Both the position numbers and the translations under genes were made by a program. The notes below the pieces were generated by a model that saw nothing but the letters and a program-made list of their open reading frames with translations, did not search any database and was not told where the DNA came from. This document shows positions 53,497 through 57,220 of a stretch of DNA of 57,220 bases, in pieces. This stretch comes from an uncultured Bacteroidales bacterium (GTDB lineage: Bacteria > Bacteroidota > Bacteroidia > Bacteroidales > Paludibacteraceae), in assembly GCA_934667275.1 (NCBI GenBank), contig CAKULK010000015.1, forward strand, positions 1-57,220, in the 5' to 3' direction. The number at the start of each line of letters is the position of its first letter. Position 1 is the first letter of the stretch.

Positions 53497-53955
53497 TCAG
53501 AAAAATATATTCCACGAAAAATGGCGCATATTTAATGTGTCTATGTGCAACTGCTCCATTCTTTGGCAAAAAGTATTATAATCCGTATATTCCTCATACG
53601 TATAGGGTAGTTCGCTATAAGTCGTCCAAGGAACACCTTCAACCAACGTATCCGTGGAGAGTTGTTCAACAATGTAGTATGCCCCAATTGTATTTGTTTC
53701 TTTATTGAAAGAATACGCAAGAATGTATTGTTTGTTCCAAAACACCGAGTTAATATCGTTGATGCAACTATATTCAGGGAATACCTCCTTTACAGAAGGA
53801 TATTTCATACGATAATATAGTCCCACATTCAACCCTGTTACATCATTTAACTCAAAATTCGTTCCTTGTAATTTCTTTGAACGAGTAAAATCACAAGAAC
53901 ACACGCAACAAATTACAAATAATGGTACCAACCATATTGCCAACTTTATTTTCAT
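53497..53955 (-). CDS. small lipoprotein, candidate immunity protein
   Basis: 152 residues from the ATG at 53955, which gives a proper signal (MKIKLAIWLVPLFVI) and lipobox CVCSC with Cys21; an earlier ATG at 53985 would add ten residues. The mature region is Tyr/Thr/Asp-rich with no recognised family. It follows the preceding small gene by 39 bp. AT-rich. Confidence 0.7.
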   Translation of the reverse strand: MKIKLAIWLVPLFVICCVCSCDFTRSKKLQGTNFELNDVTGLNVGLYYRMKYPSVKEVFPEYSCINDINSVFWNKQYILAYSFNKETNTIGAYYIVEQLSTDTLVEGVPWTTYSELPYTYEEYTDYNTFCQRMEQLHIDTLNMRHFSWNIFF

Positions 53956-53994
53956 ATAACTAATACTTTTTCCATTTATTTTCAAATTAATAGC

Positions 53995-54615
53995 CTACTC
54001 TTTGTTTTTATCATCAGCCCTTTGTTCTGTATAGAACCACGCATCATATTTGCGATTACATTGCTTTCGTTTCTCTAACATTTGGGGCGTAATAGGGCGC
54101 AGTTCTTTGTATATGAATAAGTTGTGGTGATTACACATAAAGCAAGGAGCACGATTTACATATATGTCATCATATTCCTGATACTTGCGATGACCAAAAC
54201 GGACAACCTGATATTTCATATGCAGATTAAGAGCAAAGAAACATGCATCTATCAGTTTCTTATTGTATTCTTTTGCAGTCAATCCCCATTGCTCCATCAT
54301 AAGGGTATCAGATTTGGTATTTCCCCAAATATCTTGGAACCATAAATCTTTATCCCCCTTATGAAATCGATGTCCACACCTTAAAGTGTCTTTCTCATAA
54401 AAGAACTGAATAGAGTATTTGTACTCCCTATAGTCCCAAATCTCCACTTGATAGTTATCTACAAGATTACTCTTTGCCCAATCGAAATCATGGTATTCAT
54501 CCACAAAATCCTCTGAGGTTAGGGGATAAGTGTAGGATTGTGGCGCATTGCTACACGCACTCAAAAGCAATACGAATAGTGTATGAGACACCGTTTTATG
54601 TAAATATGAAATCAT
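53995..54615 (-). CDS. small lipoprotein, candidate immunity protein
   Basis: 206 residues; signal and lipobox LLSAC (Cys21). Mature part rich in Asp, Tyr and Lys, with a CFMCNHHNLF motif near 157 that could bind a metal. No family recognised. Its start overlaps the stop of the next gene upstream by 4 bp, so they are coupled. AT-rich. Confidence 0.7.
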   Translation of the reverse strand: MISYLHKTVSHTLFVLLLSACSNAPQSYTYPLTSEDFVDEYHDFDWAKSNLVDNYQVEIWDYREYKYSIQFFYEKDTLRCGHRFHKGDKDLWFQDIWGNTKSDTLMMEQWGLTAKEYNKKLIDACFFALNLHMKYQVVRFGHRKYQEYDDIYVNRAPCFMCNHHNLFIYKELRPITPQMLEKRKQCNRKYDAWFYTEQRADDKNKE

Positions 54616-55301
54616 AGTTTGGTTAATGTATAAGTAAGATTCCCCTTTGGAAAAACAGAATCTACAACATCTATCACATCTGAATGATATAGTTGAAATG
54701 AACTTCCTTCTTTGTGTATTAGAAAGAATGATAAAGAGGAGGAAAGACTATCTCGTACCCATAAATAATCTTGTCCCGCAATATCAGAATCAAGACCATA
54801 AGTGCATATCACACGGCTATCTTTCACAATACGTCCATCATTTGTAAAATGCACTATAAATGCAGTTTTGCTTCCCGTCTCTTTTACTTGATAATCACCA
54901 CAGAACCAACGATATATATAATAGTTTTTAGCAATAGAATAAGCATCAACCATAGTAGTCGTGTCAATATAATTTAAGGCTATACTACCGTTATTCACTT
55001 GTAACACGACATTTGTTGAATCTATTCGGTCAATGCGATATGAAATATCCCTATATGAGAAGCCTCCTATAGATATGGGAGTTGAAAACAGTGTATCATT
55101 CGCACATACTTGCATTTGCAGAATCCGATTTTGGAACAAAGAGTCGGCAATATGGATAGAATGGGTTTGCAACAAAGTTTTATAATACTCATAATTCCCC
55201 CATACATAGCATATAAAATTGTCGTTTGCCAATACACAAGAACTATAAATTACACAGACAAGTACTAACAGAAATCTCAATTTATTCTTTATATTCTTCA
55301 T
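54612..55301 (-). CDS. small exported protein, likely immunity to the Rhs tip
   Basis: 229 residues with a signal peptide; IYSSC (Cys22) can be read as a lipobox, or cleavage may follow VLANDN. No family recognised. It starts 9 bp after the Rhs gene stop, the usual place for the cognate immunity gene of a polymorphic toxin, which makes it the best immunity candidate. If immunity acts outside the cytoplasm, an exported protein is expected for a periplasmic peptidase effector. AT-rich. Confidence 0.72.
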   Translation of the reverse strand: MKNIKNKLRFLLVLVCVIYSSCVLANDNFICYVWGNYEYYKTLLQTHSIHIADSLFQNRILQMQVCANDTLFSTPISIGGFSYRDISYRIDRIDSTNVVLQVNNGSIALNYIDTTTMVDAYSIAKNYYIYRWFCGDYQVKETGSKTAFIVHFTNDGRIVKDSRVICTYGLDSDIAGQDYLWVRDSLSSSLSFFLIHKEGSSFQLYHSDVIDVVDSVFPKGNLTYTLTKL

Positions 55302-55310
55302 AAGTTTGTT

Positions 55311-56813
55311 TTATTTTGAACAACGTATAGTTGTCACTACATATGGAATAGATGCAGGGGTATTACCTAAAAAATATCCTCGAAACAAAGTTCCATCCCA
55401 TATAAAATAGTTAGAACTTGCTGTTCCATTTTTAGTGCTTGTTGTTCTTGGATCAAAAAAGTTATATTGGCAAGAAATAACGTTTGCATTAACAATATTT
55501 TCTGTTAAACCTGTGATAAGCACAAAATGGTCTGTCATTCCATCTCCATTCGGAGGTATATTGTTGACTTGAACTTTTTTATAATCAACACCGACCTCTA
55601 TTGGCATACCGCGCTCCAATGCAGAAGTGACGGCTAAAAATCCGCTTGGAGATGCAGAACTTGCTCCTATGACAACCCCGTTATCATTTGCTATAGCCAT
55701 ATTTATTCTCTTCCCTATAGAATTCAGTCCCATTTTTTCTAACATCATATCACATGCCCTTTTACAACCCGTATTCCCCGTTTGTGCTATAAAATCGGTT
55801 GTTGACATAGTTTGATAAGAAATAGATGTTAATGTATTTTGAGAATATTTGAGACTTACTCCATTCCCTATTTCTTGAGTATATTCAATGCCGATATTTT
55901 TAAATCCATCTCTATTTTCTCCTCCTTCAAACCATGCCACATTTCCACAAGAATCCATATACCAATCCATTCCTGTCGGATCTGTAGCATTTACAAAGTT
56001 ATTTCCGCACCAAGCATAAGGAGATATGGGATAGTAATCTTCACTATGCGGATCCATGGTAGTGGTGCGGGCAAGGGCGGGATAGTACCAACGGGCATGG
56101 GAGTCGTACTCGTCCAAGCCGTGCATCTCCACGAACTCCTTGCCGCCATACTTGTAAGGCTGTTCGTTGGCAACATAGTTGGTATTCCATGGCAGTCCGC
56201 TCGGATAGTACTGCATACGTTGGATGCACTCTTTGTAGTTGGAAGATGGATGCACATACGTTTCACGGACATTGCCTAAGTGGTCTTTGATATAGTAAAA
56301 ATGGTAATGTTCCGCTCTTGTCAAATATCGTATATATCCTTCCGAATTATGTACAAACTCAATAGCATAATCTTTGCTTGCGGCAGTGGGCGCGTGATAG
56401 ACACAATTGCGGTGGAAAATATCGTGGATCGTGTAGTAATTGGCAGTAGTACCTACGGGCAGGGGGTTGCTAAGAGGAATAGTAGTGGTTACTTTGCGGG
56501 TATAATAGGATGTCCGCAGCCGGTTGCCTGCCGCATCGTAGGTATGGATGATTTGGTTGCCATTGGAGAACTGAATGGTGTCGGGCAGATTGAGCAGGTT
56601 GTAACGGATTGCCGCGATACCACGGTCCTTATCGTAGCGGATATTGCCATTGGCATCATAGGCAAAGTCATCGCCCGAATCATTGACATCATGATAACAT
56701 TTGCTGTCATAGACTGCGGGACCATATCCGTTGTCCGTGACCTCTCGCAGTTGGTTGCCATAATAGGAGAGGTAGAGACTATTCATCATATTACAAATAA
56801 CCCTTAATTGCAT
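55311..56813 (-). CDS. truncated Rhs protein with C39-like peptidase tip
   Basis: 500 residues. About 10-282 is a Rhs core: YD-type repeats (FAYDANGNIRYDKDRG, HTYDAAGNRLRTSYYT), KDHLGNVRETYV, and the core end GGKEFVEMHGLDEYDSHARW to NATDPTGMD (about 223-283). A full-length Rhs would have many more repeats and an export signal, so this is an orphan tip cassette. After residue 283 the C-terminal domain looks like a papain-fold C39-type peptidase: QTGNTGCKRACDMMLEKMG (Cys350), GMTDHFVLITG (His429) and NFFDPRT (Asp454). Codon composition turns AT-rich just before this domain, near base 56040. Export route unknown; activity not shown. Confidence 0.82.
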   Translation of the reverse strand: MQLRVICNMMNSLYLSYYGNQLREVTDNGYGPAVYDSKCYHDVNDSGDDFAYDANGNIRYDKDRGIAAIRYNLLNLPDTIQFSNGNQIIHTYDAAGNRLRTSYYTRKVTTTIPLSNPLPVGTTANYYTIHDIFHRNCVYHAPTAASKDYAIEFVHNSEGYIRYLTRAEHYHFYYIKDHLGNVRETYVHPSSNYKECIQRMQYYPSGLPWNTNYVANEQPYKYGGKEFVEMHGLDEYDSHARWYYPALARTTTMDPHSEDYYPISPYAWCGNNFVNATDPTGMDWYMDSCGNVAWFEGGENRDGFKNIGIEYTQEIGNGVSLKYSQNTLTSISYQTMSTTDFIAQTGNTGCKRACDMMLEKMGLNSIGKRINMAIANDNGVVIGASSASPSGFLAVTSALERGMPIEVGVDYKKVQVNNIPPNGDGMTDHFVLITGLTENIVNANVISCQYNFFDPRTTSTKNGTASSNYFIWDGTLFRGYFLGNTPASIPYVVTTIRCSK

Positions 56814-57142
56814 TTGTATTATGTCAGTATCATCTATGATGGCAATAATACCACTCTTGTTCTATATCTTGAATTGAGTCAGAAAGATTTTCTTTTGTTG
56901 TTCTCAATGGGCACAAAGATGTATCCTGTTTATGTATTGCAATTACCCACTCAAGAGGGTCATAAAAACCATCGTACATATTCTTTGGGCATTTCTTTAA
57001 ATGACTGCCCAATAAAGGATGAAAAAAAATATCTGATTGCTCTCCAAATACGTACACATTATATCCATCTATCATTGTAGTTCCCCAATAGTTTTCACCG
57101 CATATTGGAATATCAACATCATTTCCATATATGGATAGATAA
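56807..57142. repeat. direct repeat copy 2 (about 336 bp)
   Basis: Same orientation as 52882-53218 and about 90% identical. It joins the Rhs gene at ATGCAAT, exactly where the other copy joins the T9SS-protein gene. The outer end diverges at about 57142. Confidence 0.9.
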
Positions 57143-57147
57143 CAAAT
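56830..57147 (-). pseudogene. 5'-truncated copy of the small lipoprotein gene
   Basis: This encodes the 3' half of the lipoprotein at 52906-53406, from YLSIYGNDVDIP to the end at WYYCHHR. It has no signal peptide. An in-frame TAG (57148-57150, minus strand) lies just upstream of the homologous part, and the first ATG is at 57075, 81 codons from the end. Probably a non-functional remnant left by recombination. The sequence beyond 57142 to the window end is AT-rich and shows no gene. Confidence 0.8.
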
Positions 57148-57220
57148 CTAACTCGCTCTAAATTGGACTTTGATTGAAAATCAAGAAGTTGGGCGTTTGC
57201 CTATATTATATAGGTAACAA

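Overview
The window comes from a member of the Bacteroidota, most likely a Bacteroidales species that has a type IX secretion system (T9SS). The evidence is direct. Nine promoters match the Bacteroidetes consensus (-33 TTTG, 19-20 bp, -7 TAnnTTTG; one has ATTG at -33). There is a PorQ homologue, and three large or secreted proteins end in T9SS-type sorting domains. There is a Mpi-type serine invertase, and a porQ-cmk-ispH-pfkA gene order that I recognise from Bacteroidales. The DNA is of middling GC, except for an AT-rich island at about 52.9-56.05 kb.

Layout. 1-7.3 kb (minus): a 2249-residue T9SS surface protein behind a small protein with a PVGD/membrane/basic tail, with a leader that carries a perfect 18-bp inverted repeat. 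7.9-9.5 kb: a YjdF-like membrane protein, the Mpi-type invertase and tRNA-Glu(CTC). 9.6-16.7 kb (plus): nadE, a DsbD-like protein, an RlmB-type methyltransferase and a phosphoglycolate phosphatase, then an acyl-CoA synthetase. 17.0-21.6 kb (minus): cytidine deaminase, an LptF/G permease, ribBA and a Ser/Arg-rich secreted protein. 21.8-32.9 kb (plus): the lipid transporter MlaEF, an M6 metalloprotease preceded by a stand-alone propeptide-like gene, xth, lptB, a kelch lipoprotein, and a surface-polysaccharide block (Wzi, GT2, GT2-kinase fusion, O-antigen ligase/polymerase). 32.9-39.8 kb (minus): gldA-like ABC ATPase, ruvB, a YjjG-like HAD phosphatase, grpE, dnaJ and a TonB-receptor-like outer-membrane protein. 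40.0-44.9 kb (plus): porQ, cmk, ispH, pfkA, mpl. 44.9-51.7 kb (minus): nfeD-like, floA, nitrilase-family amidase, recJ, tdk, priA. 51.8-57.2 kb (minus): a truncated Rhs gene with a C39-like peptidase tip, four small exported proteins (probably lipoproteins) and a T9SS protein. Direct repeats of about 335 bp flank this Rhs module.

The genes converge on the cell envelope: LPS transport (LptF/G, LptB), glycerophospholipid transport (MlaEF), surface polysaccharide synthesis (Wzi, glycosyltransferases, ligase), T9SS (PorQ and its substrates) and envelope thiol chemistry (DsbD). T9SS substrates in Bacteroidales are generally anchored to a special LPS, so the polysaccharide block and the substrates may be linked, but the sequence does not prove it.

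Three things stand out. First, there are six tandem arrays of exactly 11-bp units, each with a different unit sequence. Five lie in gaps 3' of stop codons and one lies inside the lptF/G gene. Second, the Rhs/peptidase/small-protein cassette between direct repeats looks like an exchangeable polymorphic-toxin and immunity module. Third, the 18-bp inverted repeat in front of the giant surface-protein gene lies about 1.2 kb from a Mpi-type invertase.
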